DNA from: Diphasiastrum complanatum
Taxonomy: Eukaryota > Streptophyta > Lycopodiopsida > Lycopodiales > Lycopodiaceae
Length of the DNA stretch: 64,000 nucleotides
Direction: 5' to 3'
Assembly: GCA_029204225.1 (NCBI GenBank)
Contig: CM055093.1
Coordinates: forward strand, 25,251,497-25,315,496
How positions within the stretch are numbered: the stretch's first letter is position 1; each line of letters begins with the position of its first letter. A model generated the notes under the pieces. The model was not told the origin of the DNA. It was given only the letters and a program-made list of their open reading frames with translations, and searched no databases. The translations under genes and the position numbers were made by a program. Positions 1 through 11,523 of this stretch are shown here, piece by piece.

Positions 1-379
1 ATGCAGCCCAGTATGGATCCAAGATTATAGAGAGTTAACATATTTCCATGTTTTAGATTTAGCACGTACGGATATAATTCTAGGATACAAGTGGTTATTT
101 AATAAGCATCCTGATATAGATTTTGAGAAGCATGTTTCTCTTTTCAAAAGGGTAATGAGATAGTTACACCGTTTGGAGACAGACGTGTATTCATTTGCTA
201 ATGTAATGGAAATTTTCGATTCACAATATGAAGCTTATTCTTTATTTGCTAAGCCAATTTTGGATTTATCTGAAATGCATCTAAGTAGTTGTGAATTGTC
301 AAAGATTCTTAACTCAAGAGACGTAGATCAGGAGCAAATTGAGAAGAATAAGATATTGTCTGAATTTAAAGATGTGTTT

Positions 380-1130
380 CCAGAATAATTACCTCATGGA
401 ATACCACCGTCTAGGTAGGTAGACCATAAGATTGAGTTAATTCTAGATAGTCACCCTATCTCTAGACAACCATACCGGTTTTATCATAAAGAAGAGATAG
501 AGATTACTAAGCAAATTGAAAATTATTTGAAGATGAGTCATATTTAGCCAAGTAAGTCACCATGGGGTGCTCATGTTCTTCTGGAATCAAAGAAAGATGG
601 AGGCTTCAGTTTGTTTGTTGACTACAAGGGGTTGAATAAGGTAAGTATTAAAAATAAATATTCATTGCCTCGTATGGATGATCTGGTAGATCGATTAGGT
701 GGAGCTAAATACTTCACAAAGATAGATCTTAGAACCGGATATCATCATATTAGGATTCATCCGAGTGATGTGCAAAAGACAGGTTTTTTGATGAGATTCG
801 GTCATTATGAATTTCTTATGCTTCCTTTTGGGTTGACGAATGCACCAACTACGTTCTAGAATATGATGAACAATCTTTTTCGTCCATATCTGGGAAAGTG
901 TGTGGTTGTATTCTTAGATGATATTCTCATCTATAGTAGGACACTTAAGGAGCATTTGAGTCATCTTAAGACTGTCTTAGATATTCAGACGAGAGAAACT
1001 GTATGCTAAAGAATCTAAATGTGAGTTCTTTAAGCATGAGTTAGTGTACCTCGATCATAAGATCACCCATAGTGGGTTGAAGATTGATGAGAGTAAGGGC
1101 AAGACAACGTGGCCGATACCGAAGACGGTT
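380..1130 (+). pseudogene. Ty3/gypsy reverse transcriptase, disrupted
   Basis: This encodes the RT fingers and palm of a gypsy polyprotein, which would copy element RNA into DNA. Visible blocks are [10 protein letters not shown], the [15 protein letters not shown] block, [13 protein letters not shown] and the catalytic FLDDILIYS at about 908-940. In-frame stops lie near 386, 416, 545 and 857. A frame change near 985-995 shifts to the thumb segment (KLYAKESKCEFF, then YLDHKITHSGLKID). The catalytic aspartates survive, but no uninterrupted enzyme can be made. Family assignment is secure. Confidence 0.9.
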
Positions 1131-1254
1131 AGAGAAGTTAAATATTTTCTCAGTTTTAAGTTTTCTTTTGCAAGTCAATCAAAGATTATGCAAAAGTTGC
1201 GGCACCTTTACAAATTTGACTAAAGGCAGAGTTAATAAGAAGAAAAAGAGAGGT

Positions 1255-1670
1255 CAACCTAGTCCGCCTATTGAGTGGAATGATGAATTGAACCAATGTT
1301 TTGAGAAGCTCAAGCAAATGGTTGCTTCAACTCTTGTTTTACATATCGTGAATTCCTATATACCTTACATCGTGCGAACGGACGCAAGTGATTCAACGAT
1401 AGGAGCAGTTCTTCTACAGGACGATAGGCCGAAACCGTTTGAAAGCAAGAAACTCACAAGGCCTCAGTCGCATTATACAACTCAGAAGAAGGAGTTATTT
1501 GTTGTGATACATGCACTTAAAGCCATCACTTTCATGGTAGTCAGTTTATAGTGTATATAGATCACCAGCCTCTAAAGTACTTTTGTAATCAGAACGATCT
1601 GAGGGGTCGTAAAGCTCGTTGGGCTGAGGATATGTCAAGGCCAGCTCTAAGCAAGTTGCGGATGGCTTAG
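1255..1670 (+). pseudogene. Ty3/gypsy RNase H domain, disrupted
   Basis: This domain would degrade the RNA strand of the replication intermediate. VRTDASDSTIGAVLL carries the first catalytic aspartate and TTQKKELFVVIHALK the glutamate. After a frame change near 1535 the tether-side motif continues as IDHQPLKYFCNQ and RKARWAED. A lysine-rich spacer (NKKKKRGQ) precedes the WNDELNQCFEKLK motif. It follows the RT of the same element directly. Confidence 0.85.
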
Positions 1671-1859
1671 TCGGATTGGTGAATTAAATGAAGTTTCATT
1701 CACCCATATTTTGATTGATCTATATCTTTCACTGAGAGGGAGGTGTGAACCAGATTCTCATTTTGGTCCCGTATGGAGGATGGAGACAGGAAAAAATGAG
1801 AATGGAATAGAAATTTACTCACATGGGTCTCAAGTCCCTAGGAAAGATAAGAAGATAGC

Positions 1860-2617
1860 GGAACAATTATCTATCTGAGGTGGTTTACTATTTCGGAATG
1901 GGAAAGTTTGTGTACCAGCGGATGATGAGATAAAAAAAAGAATTCTTTACGAGTGTCATGACGTTCCCTGTGCATGTCATCCGGGTATACACAGGACTCT
2001 GGACTTGGTCCAAAGAGAGTTTTATTGGCCAAAACTCAAGCCATTTGTCAAGTCTTATGTGGTTAAATGTAGACCTTGTCTGTTAGCCAAAGCTGATGAA
2101 CGCTTGAAGACTAGAGGGTTGTTAGATCCCCTAGATATCCCTCAAAAATGATGGGAAAGTATATCTATGGATTTTGTGGTTGGACTTCCAAGGACCCAAC
2201 GCCAAAATGATTGTATTTGGGTTGTGGTGGACAGTTTACCAAAATTAGCTACTTTTATACCATTCAAGTCAATAGCAAAGGCTTCTGATTTAGTCCAGAT
2301 CTTTGTTGAAAGATTATTTAGGCTTTATGGACTACCAAGTGATATAGTTAGTGATAGAGATCCTAAATTTAGAGGTCACTTTTGGTCAGATGTGTTCCAT
2401 AAGCTAGAAACCTTGCTTGGTTTAGTTCTAATGATCATCCTGAATCAGATGGCTAGACTGAGAGAACTAATCAGACTATGGAGGATATGTTGAGAGCTTA
2501 TGTGTCTCACAAGCAATCTCAGTGGGAAGATTGCATTCCTTTGATTAAGTTTGCTTAAAATAGTAGAAAACATTCTGCTATTGGTTATAGTCTGTTTATG
2601 CTTATGTACGGTTATTT
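1860..2617 (+). pseudogene. Ty3/gypsy integrase, disrupted and truncated
   Basis: The integrase would insert element cDNA into the genome. The zinc-binding region is visible (YECHD, HPGIHRT, then KCRPC). The catalytic core shows SMDFVVGLP with the first Asp and VSDRDPKF with the second. A frame change near 2425 then leads to the TERTNQTMEDMLRAYV segment with the Glu. A stop interrupts before SMDF near 2149 and another lies near 2558. The C-terminal domain is missing; similarity ends at MLMYG near 2617. Confidence 0.88.
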
Positions 2618-2620
2618 TGG

Positions 2621-2841
2621 AGCAGGGAGAGGAAAGCTTGGACAACCTTGGCATAGAGCTTGCAGACAAAAAAGTGTTGAAAGGAGAACATTTCATTGGT
2701 TAAGTACAATTCTCACTTTTTTTTTGGTGGTGAGTCGTTATGTTGTACATGTAAAAAAAAAAATCACCAGAAGCCAATCATGGCTTTAAAATTTTGTTTT
2801 GTTCGAGCAATATTTCTAAATAGGCAAGCACCACTTGGTGT
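2621..2841. other. Unassigned junction sequence
   Basis: About 220 bp lies between the gypsy integrase break and the copia remnant. It holds a T-rich run near 2718 and an A-rich run near 2754. No gene or element terminus was recognised. Confidence 0.5.
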
Positions 2842-3383
2842 GTGAGACTTTACATAACTAATGTTGCTTTAAACAAAATAATTTGTGTGATAGGATCAAT
2901 GGAAGCAACCATTTATTTTGAAGTGATCGGTGTATCATCTCTAAAATTACATTTCACCGAAGGAAAGGCCATTGTCAGTCGTCGATATCTAGAAAACAAA
3001 ATTGGATGGCACGAAATGTTTGAAAGTTTTAATACAATGGTTGATGCAAACGATGATGTTGTCTCCATGGTACCACTAAAGAGTCCACGGATTCATCAAC
3101 TGACGCTACCTCCAAGAAGATCGAGTCTAGTGCACACACAGCCCACAAGGTATATTCCTAAGTTTACATGTCTTTTAATGCATGAACCGACTATTGTCGA
3201 AGAGGCACTTAGTCAACCAAACTCGGTGAGGTTCTCAACAAAGAGTGAGCTTAACGTACTGTCGGACGCAAGACATGATTGTAGATGTGTTTACCAAGGC
3301 ATTGAGTTTTAATGCACACAAAATATTTTGTGCATTGCTTAGTCTGGAGATCAAGGCATTAACGGATCCATATAAAGGGAGGG
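2842..3383 (+). pseudogene. Ty1/copia pol tail with RT deleted, plus polypurine tract
   Basis: The reading frame at 2842-3312 contains PPRRSSLVHTQPTRYIP and HEPTIVEEALSQPN, the linker that normally precedes copia reverse transcriptase. Instead of RT, the sequence jumps within about 30 codons to the C-terminal RNase H signature DMIVDVFTKALSF (about 3275-3313, in another frame). The RT and most of RNase H are therefore deleted. The last codons run into an AAAGGGAGGG polypurine tract (3374-3383) directly before the LTR, as expected for a 3' end. The first 60 codons are not confidently assigned. Confidence 0.7.
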
Positions 3384-3760
3384 CGTTGGATTTGTGAAGA
3401 ATTGCCAAAAATTGGCAAATCTAGCTTGATCAAAAACCATGTAGAACTTTGTAAATATTGTGTATATTTGGGTTCCACACATTTATGGCCAAAATGCCAT
3501 GTGGCAATAGTTAAAATAGCAATGATCGACTTATACAGTGCTTTCTTATTTCGACGGCACCACGTGTGCTTAGTTCTAGAATTATCGGGCCGTCTTTCTT
3601 TTACGAGCCCTTTGAGTGCTTTTAAGTAACTTTATCTTTGTACTTACTGAGTAGTTGAATATACAGTTTGAGGTGAGCTATTCTGTTGTCTTGTCTTGTT
3701 GCACTTGATGTTGTGCTATGGTGATTGATCCGGTCGGGTGTTTAAACTGTGTTTCTTAAC
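3384..3760 (+). mobile_element. Copia LTR shared by two truncated copia internal regions
   Basis: The LTR is bounded on the left by a polypurine tract and on the right by an initiator-tRNA-Met primer binding site, which fixes its limits at about 377 bp. The left end reads CGTTGGA, probably a mutated TGTTGGA. No second copy was found in the window, so the edges rest only on the PPT and PBS. Confidence 0.65.
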
Positions 3761-3761
3761 T

Positions 3762-3774
3762 TGGTATCAGAGCC
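3762..3774 (+). promoter_or_regulatory. Primer binding site (initiator tRNA-Met type)
   Basis: TGGTATCAGAGCC is the standard plant copia minus-strand primer site. It lies one base beyond the LTR and starts a leader of about 1.25 kb before gag. Confidence 0.85.
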
Positions 3775-5027
3775 CTTGGTGGCTTGAATCACCGGACAAG
3801 AACAAAGAGTTGCAAATTCACGACGGTTTGTTGGCTAGGAGGCACAAAACCGAGTCTGTGGAGATTCGTGGAATAGCTCAAAACTGTAAGAAGATTCAGA
3901 GGCTAGAGATTGTAGGCTGAATCAGAGGGCAAGCAAAGATTAAAGCTGAAAATTCTTTCGGAGGTTTGCTTGGCGTTTGTGATTGGTTTGAATCCAATTG
4001 AACATCGTTTGAAGAGCAGTTTGGAGCAAAATATTGCTTGTTGTAGAGCGACCCCAAAGGAATAGGCAGCTACTCAGATAGATTCTCAAGAAGATCAGAT
4101 TAAGTTCAAAAACATCTTCTTTTATAGCTAGGGTTTCAAGAAGGGAAAAAGCTCTTTTCTCTCCAATACAAATCCGTTTTTGTGGCTGTGAAGAGCTAGA
4201 GAAGGGGGCCCTAGTAAGGAGAATCAGCTTGTAAGAAGCCGTGGGTGGCCGTGGAGTATTGGAGGAGATTAGGTGATCAGCAGGGCGGCCATCGCTGGAA
4301 ATCAGCATGAAGAAGTTCGAAGATGGCGTGAGGGAGGTCGCGGGCCCGAATGCGCGGTCAATCGCACTATCCTGTAGCGTGTGGAAGGGACAAGTGTTCT
4401 CAAGAAGAGAACTTGATGCGCCTGAATGATCATGACCGTTGGATCCGGAACTATTGTGATCAATGGTTAAAGTTGACTGGCCAAGAAATGATCTAGGCAG
4501 TCAGATCTTAGGTGACCATTGGATCTGTTGGATTTCAACTTGAACTTCATAAGAAGGGGTCTGAAGTGCAAAGTGCATTGCAACTTCATTAAAAACCTTC
4601 AAACTGAAATAATTGTTGGGTCCCAAGTTTTTGAAGGGTGAAGTTTCTTCACACTGAAGAAACAGTTCAAAAATCCAAATTGCCCTTATTTTCACCTCCT
4701 TTAGCCTATTTTGGCCAAACGAAAGGCTATAGCCTCCAAACGAAGGGCACCCTGACTGTACCTGCAAGTACGGTATGCCAAAATAGAGTCATTGCCATGA
4801 AGAAAGTGTTTGGAGCACGCCATAAGTGATTTCACCATTCCACTGGGCAAGTAGTTGGGAGTTGGTGACGAGAAGCATTTTGAAAAGCGGTGCCAGTTTG
4901 GCTTTCAATTTGGCAAAAGAGCGGGTGGCCTGGTAAGCCAAAAATTGCAGGTCATTATTTTATATTTCTGACATCACGGTTGGCTTCAGCATACACTTTA
5001 TAGCCTACAGGTGGAGTTTCAAGCAGT
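3775..5027 (+). other. Copia 5' leader, non-coding
   Basis: This is an untranslated leader between the PBS and gag. Open frames here are short and match nothing recognisable. No internal repeats or inserted elements were noticed. Confidence 0.6.
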
Positions 5028-6137
5028 TTGGAAATGGCAAACATCAATGAGGCAATTTTGGGCGATGCAAGCAAACTTGATGGGGCTTCTAACTACAACA
5101 TCTGGAAATTCAAAATGAAGATCATTTTGATGGAGAAAGAGTTATGGGATATCGTGGCAGGTATTGAAGTCCGGCCAAATACCACTCCTGGTGATATGAG
5201 GGCCTTTGATAAAAAGGCACAGAGAGCATTGTCCTTGATCAATCTTTCAGTGAAAGACCATGTGATCACTCATATAAGTGATGCCACGACGGCTAGGGGA
5301 GCTTGAAAAGCTCTTAGAATGCAATTTTAAACTTGCAATCCAGCTCGGGCCATGTTCTTGAAGTCGATATTGAACGCAGTAAGGATGGAAGAAAGTAAAT
5401 CAGTGGGATCTTTCTTCACCAGGATAAAGGAGCTGAGAGATCAACTTGTAACAATTGGAGAGGCAATTAGGGACGTTGAATTGGTACATACCACAATGAG
5501 CGGTGTCTCGGAAGGGCTAAAGATGTTTGTGAGCGGCATTGCTTCGAGGGAGAGATTGCCTACTTTTGAAGACTTCCACGGAATCATGTTGCAGGAAGAG
5601 CAGCGTCGCGAAGTGGTGAAGTCAAGGCAAACCCCACGGGAGGATCAAGCCTTGCTTGCTAAAGGCAAGCAGAAAGGATGGAAAAGGATTCCCAAAAAAT
5701 CCAAGGATGATGATGACGAGGGAGAGTCATCATCAAAAGGGAAAAAGAAGAAAAAAGTCAAATGTTACTATTGCCACAAACCGGGTCATTGGGCACGCGA
5801 ATGTTACAAGAAGAAAGCGGAAAAAGTGACTCAACAAGGCAACATTGCCGAAGATGATGGAGAAGATGACGAGACAAGTGTCTTCTCATCGGCATTGGCA
5901 TCCCAAGTTGATGATAGTTCAGGCGCCACAAGGCATATGATCTGGAAACGTGATTGGTTTGAGAAATTCTCACCAATCCATGATGGGAATAAGGTCACTC
6001 AAGCCAATGGAGAGGAATGCCAAATACAGGGTGTGTGGGCAATGTACATGTGCAGTTTCCTGATGGTAAAATCAAGAACATCCCTAATGTGCTTTATGTT
6101 CCTGGACTCGAAAAGAGTTTGCTTTTTGTTGGTCTAA
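5028..6137 (+). pseudogene. Ty1/copia gag and protease N-terminus, two in-frame stops
   Basis: Gag would form the virus-like particle. The frame opens with a gag-like start (KLDGASNYNIWKFKMKIILM), continues through the core with RIKELRDQLV, and ends in an intact zinc knuckle CYYCHKPGHWAREC (C-X2-C-X4-H-X4-C, about 5764-5805). The protease active site follows as DSSGATRHM near 5925, where DSGA-T-H is expected, so one Ser looks extra. In-frame stops are TGA at 5304-5306, where Trp is expected, and TAA at 5328-5330. A frame change near 6035 moves the protease end (PNVLYVPGLEKSLL) out of frame. Confidence 0.88.
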
Positions 6138-6330
6138 ACATCTTAAGGTTGAATTTGTCAAGGATGGATGCCTTATGAGGGATATAAACCACAATCATAA
6201 AGTGGTGGCGAAAGGTTATAGAGATAGTAACTGTGGCCTTTATAAATTGGATGCTGCAAAACCAGGAGAATATGGTTTGGCTATCTCAACAGCATCTCAA
6301 TTTGAGTTGTGACACATAAGACTTGGTCAT
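6138..6330 (+). pseudogene. Copia gag-pre-integrase segment, frameshifted
   Basis: Between protease and integrase the other frame reads VEFVKDGCLMRDI and CGLYKLD, then, after a TGA near 6310, HIRLGHLNYGNLRLM. This is the copia gag-pre-integrase region, whose H-x-R-x-G-H motif contributes to the integrase zinc finger. It connects the two main open pieces of the element. Confidence 0.75.
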
Positions 6331-7284
6331 TTGAACTATGGGAACTTGAGATTGATGGTGAAGCTGAAGATGGTAATAGGGTTACTGGCATTGCAGGATG
6401 ATCATCATGCAATATGTGAAGGATGCATCATGGAAAAGCATCACAGGGAGACATTCAAGAAAGTTGGAGCTGCAAGAGCTAAGAAACCGCTGGAACTTAT
6501 TCACGGTGCCTTGTGCAGCCCAATGAAGACCATGTTGTTGGGGAAAGCATATTATTTTATGACTTTCATAGATGATTACTCTAGGAGGACATGGATTTAT
6601 TTCTTGAAGAAAAAATCTGACGCTTTTACTCGCTTCAAGGAGTTCAAGACTTTGGTAGAGAACCAACTGGATGCACGCATCAAAGTGCTAAGATCTGATA
6701 GAGGGGCCGAATACAAATCTAATGATTTTGAGGACTTTTGCAAGGAACACGACATCAAAAGACAATTCACACAGTCACGCACGCCGCATAGTAATGGTGT
6801 AGCTGAAAGGAAAAACAGGACTATTATGGAGAGTGCACGCTCCATGATGAAGCAAATGGGCTTGACCGATTCACTTTGGTCGGAAGCGTGCAGTGCGGCA
6901 ACATTCTTGCAAAACAGGAGTCCTATAGTTGCGGTTCCAAATGTGACTCCCGAAGAAGCATTTATAGGAATAAAGCCAAAAATTGACAAGTTTTGTGTCA
7001 TTGGATGTAAGGCCTATGTACATGTGCCAAAGGAGGAGCGAAAGAAACTTGATGCCAAAGCAATCAAGTGTATCTTCGTCGGTTATGACGAGAGGATGAA
7101 GGCATACAGGTGTTTTGATCCTGTAATGAACAAGATTCACATTAGCAAAGATGTGATCTTTGATGAGACGCATAGGTATGAAGATGAAGACCATGCAAGT
7201 GGTGAAAGCATCAAAAGACTTCCCACAATTTTGGAAGAAGAAGATGAAGAAGACGCTCCACAAGATGATGCACGTGAAGACTAG
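6331..7284 (+). pseudogene. Ty1/copia integrase, long intact segment
   Basis: This is a 317-codon stretch of copia integrase. It has the CEGCIMEKH cysteine pair, the first catalytic Asp in FMTFIDDYSRRTW, the second in VLRSDRGAEYKS and the Glu in SNGVAERKNRTIM, so the DDE triad looks complete. The C-terminal GKxI-like region (KCIFVGYDERMKAYRCFDP) precedes an acidic linker ending in a TAG. The frame then continues as a recognisable pol linker (YLPIGAIKEKLVGSKRHY) to about 7475. No reverse transcriptase follows, so the element is cut off there. Confidence 0.9.
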
Positions 7285-7475
7285 AGTCGAGAGGGTGAGT
7301 ATGAAAGGACACCACCTATTCAAGAGCCTAGGGGGAGGTACTTGCCAATAGGAGCAATAAAGGAGAAACTGGTTGGAAGTAAGAGACATTACTTAGAGAC
7401 TCCTTGGGATACATACTCTCCACGTTGTGTATCACCTGAATCGTGTCTCATTGAAGCAGGGAAACTTATCTAACA

Positions 7476-8182
7476 ATGCTGGCGCTAGAGTTGTTATCTA
7501 TCAAGTTACAGATACTAATATGTTTGAGTATGAAAAGTTAGCTACAATAGATAACAATCATAGACATGTTGTGGTCATTTGGTAACTAATCATAGATACT
7601 AATATGTTTGAGTATGAAATGTTAGCCACAATAGATATGGCTTACTTGGTTGAAGTCATTTGTGTTTGTGCTAAAGACAACATGTCTATGATAAAAACTT
7701 TAGTCGACCACAATGGCCATTGTTGCACCATGTGAGAATTGGTAGAAGGTATCAAGGATAGAAATTTTGTTATTTGTGAGTTCAAAAAAGAATAAAGAAT
7801 TTATGTTTCGTGAGAATATATGATTTGTGTTTTATTTGCTTATGTCCTACCTTCTTTTATGTCCATATACATTTGTAAATTGTCAAGAAAACCATTCTTG
7901 GGATTACACGTGACATGCTTATGAACTTTGTTGTGAAGGAATGATGATGGCATTATTTGTTAGACTTTTTTTATCAGCTAATTCCAATAGTCAACTACTT
8001 AAATGTTCTATCTCGGGATACATACATCATGTAGAATTTTCACCTTTTAGAGTCTTACATGGACTACACAGTTATAGATGAATTGTGTGTTATCTTGCTT
8101 TAATACTTTGATAAAGTGTTGCAAGTCTTCTAAGTTTGAGTTAAAGAGCCTTAGAAATTCAACAATGAAAAAAGATGAAGCC
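7476..8182. other. Non-coding, with an imperfect 84-bp duplication
   Basis: The sequence GATACTAATATGTTTGAGTA and about 25 following bases recur with a period of 84 bp (7511 and 7595). The rest is AT-rich, with no recognised gene and no LTR matching 3384-3760, so the right end of the copia element is lost. Confidence 0.6.
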
Positions 8183-8455
8183 TCTAAAACTAGTGGGAAT
8201 CAAGAGCCACAAAGAGGTATAGTAACACCCTATTGTAGAACAAAGTACTCTAATCAAATCCCGAAAATTACACAGAACTCTAAAACTAGTGGGAATCAAG
8301 AGCCACAAAGAGGTATAATAACACCCTATTGTAGAACAAAGTACTCTAATCAAATCCCGAAAATTACACAAAACTCTAAAACTAGTGGGAATCAAGAGGC
8401 ATAATAACACCCTATTGAAAGTACTCTAATCAAATCCCAGAAATTACACAAAAAT
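8183..8455. repeat. 96-bp tandem repeat, about 2.8 copies
   Basis: The unit beginning TCTAAAACTAGTGGGAATCA starts at 8183, 8279 and 8375, a constant 96-bp period. The first two units are almost identical; the third has two short deletions. Because 96 is divisible by three, reading frames stay open on both strands (8078-8404 plus, 8159-8410 minus). These give repetitive peptides that are most likely not genes. Confidence 0.9.
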
Positions 8456-8765
8456 AGTACAAAAAGGTTTACGTGCCATAAACTTAGATAAATTCAAATT
8501 TTAGTGATTTAACTTCTACTCATTCGAATCAAGATATATAACGTGCAATGCATGATGATGAAGGATAAAAACATATCCACAAAAGTCCCATAAAAAATGA
8601 AAATGACAACATTGCCCAAGGCTCTCTTTTGGTACCTTATCTTCTCCCTATTTACTAGCAACAAAACATCACATACCCTAAATAAAACCAATAAAAAATA
8701 CTTCAAAAAATGGAAATGAAACAAACTTTTGATCATTATAGACAACACTAGAGAGAAATCAAAAT

Positions 8766-9056
8766 TTGGGTTCTCTTCCCAACACTAAAGACATGGGTGA
8801 TTCTATAATCGAGTATCATATTATGCATGTTGGGTTTTGTAATGCTTCAACATCTTCCCATGGGTTCATGACTAAAGCTTTTGGCAACCTTGTTTCCAAA
8901 AACATGAAAATTCTCATGGATGATATAGGCATTGCTATTGGTACCATTGAAGAGGATCTGATTGTGAACAAAGAGTGCTTCAAACTATGTAAATCAAGCT
9001 CAACAACACTTCATTCCTATAAATATTTATTTTGCATGTCTCACAATAAGTCGTGA
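8766..9056 (+). pseudogene. Short gypsy-like reverse transcriptase fragment
   Basis: The 96-codon frame contains FCNASTSSHGFMTKAFGNLV followed by KILMDDIGIAIGTIEEDL. These align by eye with the gypsy RT blocks F-G-L-x-N-A-P-x-T-F and (Y/M)-x-D-D-I. Neighbouring RT blocks are absent, so it is an isolated, decayed fragment. Assignment rests on two short motifs only. Confidence 0.5.
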
Positions 9057-9391
9057 ACGATGTCCCACAATGACTGAAAACTTGATGAAGCAAACAAAAC
9101 CATTTTATTGCCCAATCCTTCTAACCAATTAACTACATCAATGGAGTGAATGTCTCCATCAAATGTAGGACAAACGTATTTAGACGGTGATTGATTGTAA
9201 CAATAAGGGCTTCGTTGAGTAGTGACTTTCCACTATTCATTAGTATGGTTTGTAGATAAGTGCTCTATAGGAAATGCATGATCCATCATATCATGTAACT
9301 CCATAAAGTTTGTTGCACAAATGGATTTGGAAAGAGTTGGTTGAAGAACTTTTATTATAGGGGATTGAAGGAATTCACATAGTCCCTATAC

Positions 9392-9605
9392 TCAAATTGT
9401 CTTCATAACCAATTCCAAAAATTGCTGATTGAATTGTTGTATAGATCCAATTTGTTTGAGAGATTCAAATGATTTCATGTAAAATCTTGTGATACTATCA
9501 ATGCACGCAACCTTGAATTTACTCCAAAGCTTTGTGATCAGATATGCTTGAGTGTCCCACCATTCTCGAACTTGTCCTTGAAAGCACAATGAGGCACATT
9601 GGTCA
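9392..9605 (-). pseudogene. Retrotransposon gag fragment (gypsy type)
   Basis: The minus-strand frame reads GQVREWWDTQAYLITKLWSK, then FKVACIDSITRFY and QQFNQQFLELV. This is the W-rich core of a Ty3/gypsy gag protein (retrotrans_gag family). A close second copy lies on the plus strand at 28718-28873. Neither has surrounding gag or zinc-knuckle sequence, so both are fragments. Confidence 0.65.
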
Positions 9606-11523
9606 TGTTATTCAACTCATTAAATTAAGTACTCTTAGTTTTTACAGTATTGAAATTTGAGATCAAATAAAAAAGCTATAAAGGTTTAAAGATGAAAAGC
9701 AAAACTAAAATGATACGAACTTACAAAGTGAATTGCATAAACACATATCAAACATAACCAAAACACTGGAGAATCCATATTCCTGATGGATAATAATAAT
9801 CCATTTATGAAAGGTGATTCGAAAAGAAGACTCTCACAATGGCTTCCTAACACATTGTCAACCTCTTCTGGTTAGTGATAAGCTTTATTAATCCCTCCAA
9901 AAGAGAGCATTAACTCTAAGGAAAACTTTTTCCATTACGAACAAGTTAAATAAGACCCATGTGATGACTAACTTTCTTTTCATCTAAAGCATATCAAAAT
10001 TTACGATCATTCTCATGGTTATATATATGAATTGAAGTAAATGAATTCCCGCTAATAGATTTATTGTGGAACTACTCCATGACCGGTATTATTACAATTA
10101 GATCCGATATCCCAATAGATTTATCTTTTATTTCCTCACATAACTTCTTACCAAATTGAAAACTTCTAGTAGTATATGGAAGAAAGACATCAAAATAGTT
10201 GCCAAGAGCGTCTATCCTTTTAGCTAAATAAGACTCATACTCATTATAGTGGTCAGAATCAAAATATATTTGAGAAAGAGCTATAGCAAACAAAAACTAA
10301 CATAGAAAGCGCGCTCAAGAGCGATATCAGGACGGATATCGGACTCGAGCACAACATGACACCGTATTCGATTGGGTATACACAAGACGCATTTGAAAGC
10401 AATATCTGAATAAAAAAAATAGTTGTTTTGCGAGAAAAAAATGACCTCCTGCCCATATTTATAAAATAATTTCACACATGCGGAATGTCGGCACACTGCC
10501 ATGTGGCATCATCTGAGTTGTCCATGTGTCCATCTGTATGGTCATTAGTTATTTAATAATAGGCCCACGTGATGGTATGCTACGTGTCGATCTGCGTGTG
10601 GTGCACTTGTTTCCAGAAGGATATTCTGATCTGATTCGACCAATGATATTCGGAGATCTGTCATTTCACATGTGTGGTTGACAAATCCAATGATGATCTG
10701 TACGAATAGAAATTATGAGCCGATCATAAGATGTCACGTGTCCATCTCGACAAATCTCACACGTGCAAAAAAAATTTAATAAATAGATGACATGCGGTCC
10801 GGATTTCACAAAATTTCTTCGTTTTTTCATCGTTTATCACTTACGATTAACACTTACATAGCTTCATTCAACTAGTATATAAATTTACAAGTGTCGAGAG
10901 ACAAATATCTTACAAGCTTTTAATGCTATTTACGCCAATCTTTGTATATGTCCAAAGTTGGTAACCGCTAACCACCTTTGGGATATTTGGTTGTCCAGCT
11001 GTTTCTAGGGTTGCTTATAAGTTGGCGACGTTGGTCTGCCAATGCAGCAAAAACGTGAAAAGGCCGAAAAACCCGAAGGTGTCCTTATACTGAATGTCAG
11101 CAATTCCTGGAGGTGCCCTTAGACTAAAGGTGCCCTTTTATTTAAGACAGCGAAGAAGGCAAAAAAGCCAAAAAAGCCGAAAAGTGTCGTAGACTAAAGG
11201 CAGCGAATAAGGCAATGGTGCCTTCTACTAAAGGCAACGAAAAACGGAAGTTGTCTTAGTTTTAAGACAACAAAAAAGCCCTTCAATTGAAGGCCAATGG
11301 AATATGGCTCTGAACACGGATGTTCAAAGCCTATGAACGTTTGACACCTATCCTCTATCACTCCTCATGTCAATTACGGGATAGAGTATGCTACCAGTGC
11401 AACTAAGGTTATAATAGGGATAGAGGGCACACAAAATAAATTACAAATAAACTATAGCATTCTTTTTATATTTTCATTTTTTTTTGTCTCTAGTCACAAA
11501 TGAATTTTTTAATTACTTGACCA
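9606..11523. other. Non-coding stretch with CACGTG motifs and an A-rich degenerate repeat
   Basis: No gene is recognised. ACGTG-containing motifs cluster between 10500 and 10770. From about 11040 to 11300 a purine-rich, loosely repeated stretch recurs around AGACTAAAGG and AAAAAAGCC. Short frames here have no recognisable motifs. Confidence 0.5.

Larger units (their letters stand above)
1..2620 (+). mobile_element. Ty3/gypsy retrotransposon remnant (protease tail to integrase), no LTRs
   Basis: The stretch reads, in order, as the end of a retropepsin region (an ILGYKWL-like motif near 75-110), reverse transcriptase, RNase H and integrase of a Ty3/gypsy element. Coding is broken by several stop codons and frame changes, so it is a dead copy. 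It enters the window already truncated, stops inside the integrase at about 2617, and has no recognisable LTR. Its RNase H spacer and the WNDELNQ motif resemble the minus-strand fragment at 31205-31708, which suggests one family. The order is seen directly; the lineage below gypsy is not resolved. Confidence 0.9.

Noticed and set aside
6382-7389. Minus-strand frames of 94-172 codons
   Set aside because: They are antisense shadows of the copia integrase.
8159-8410. 83-codon minus-strand protein with repeats
   Set aside because: Produced by the 96-bp tandem repeat; no independent coding signal.
10072-10502. Minus-strand frames of 65-73 codons
   Set aside because: Short, overlapping each other in different frames, with no motif or gene context.
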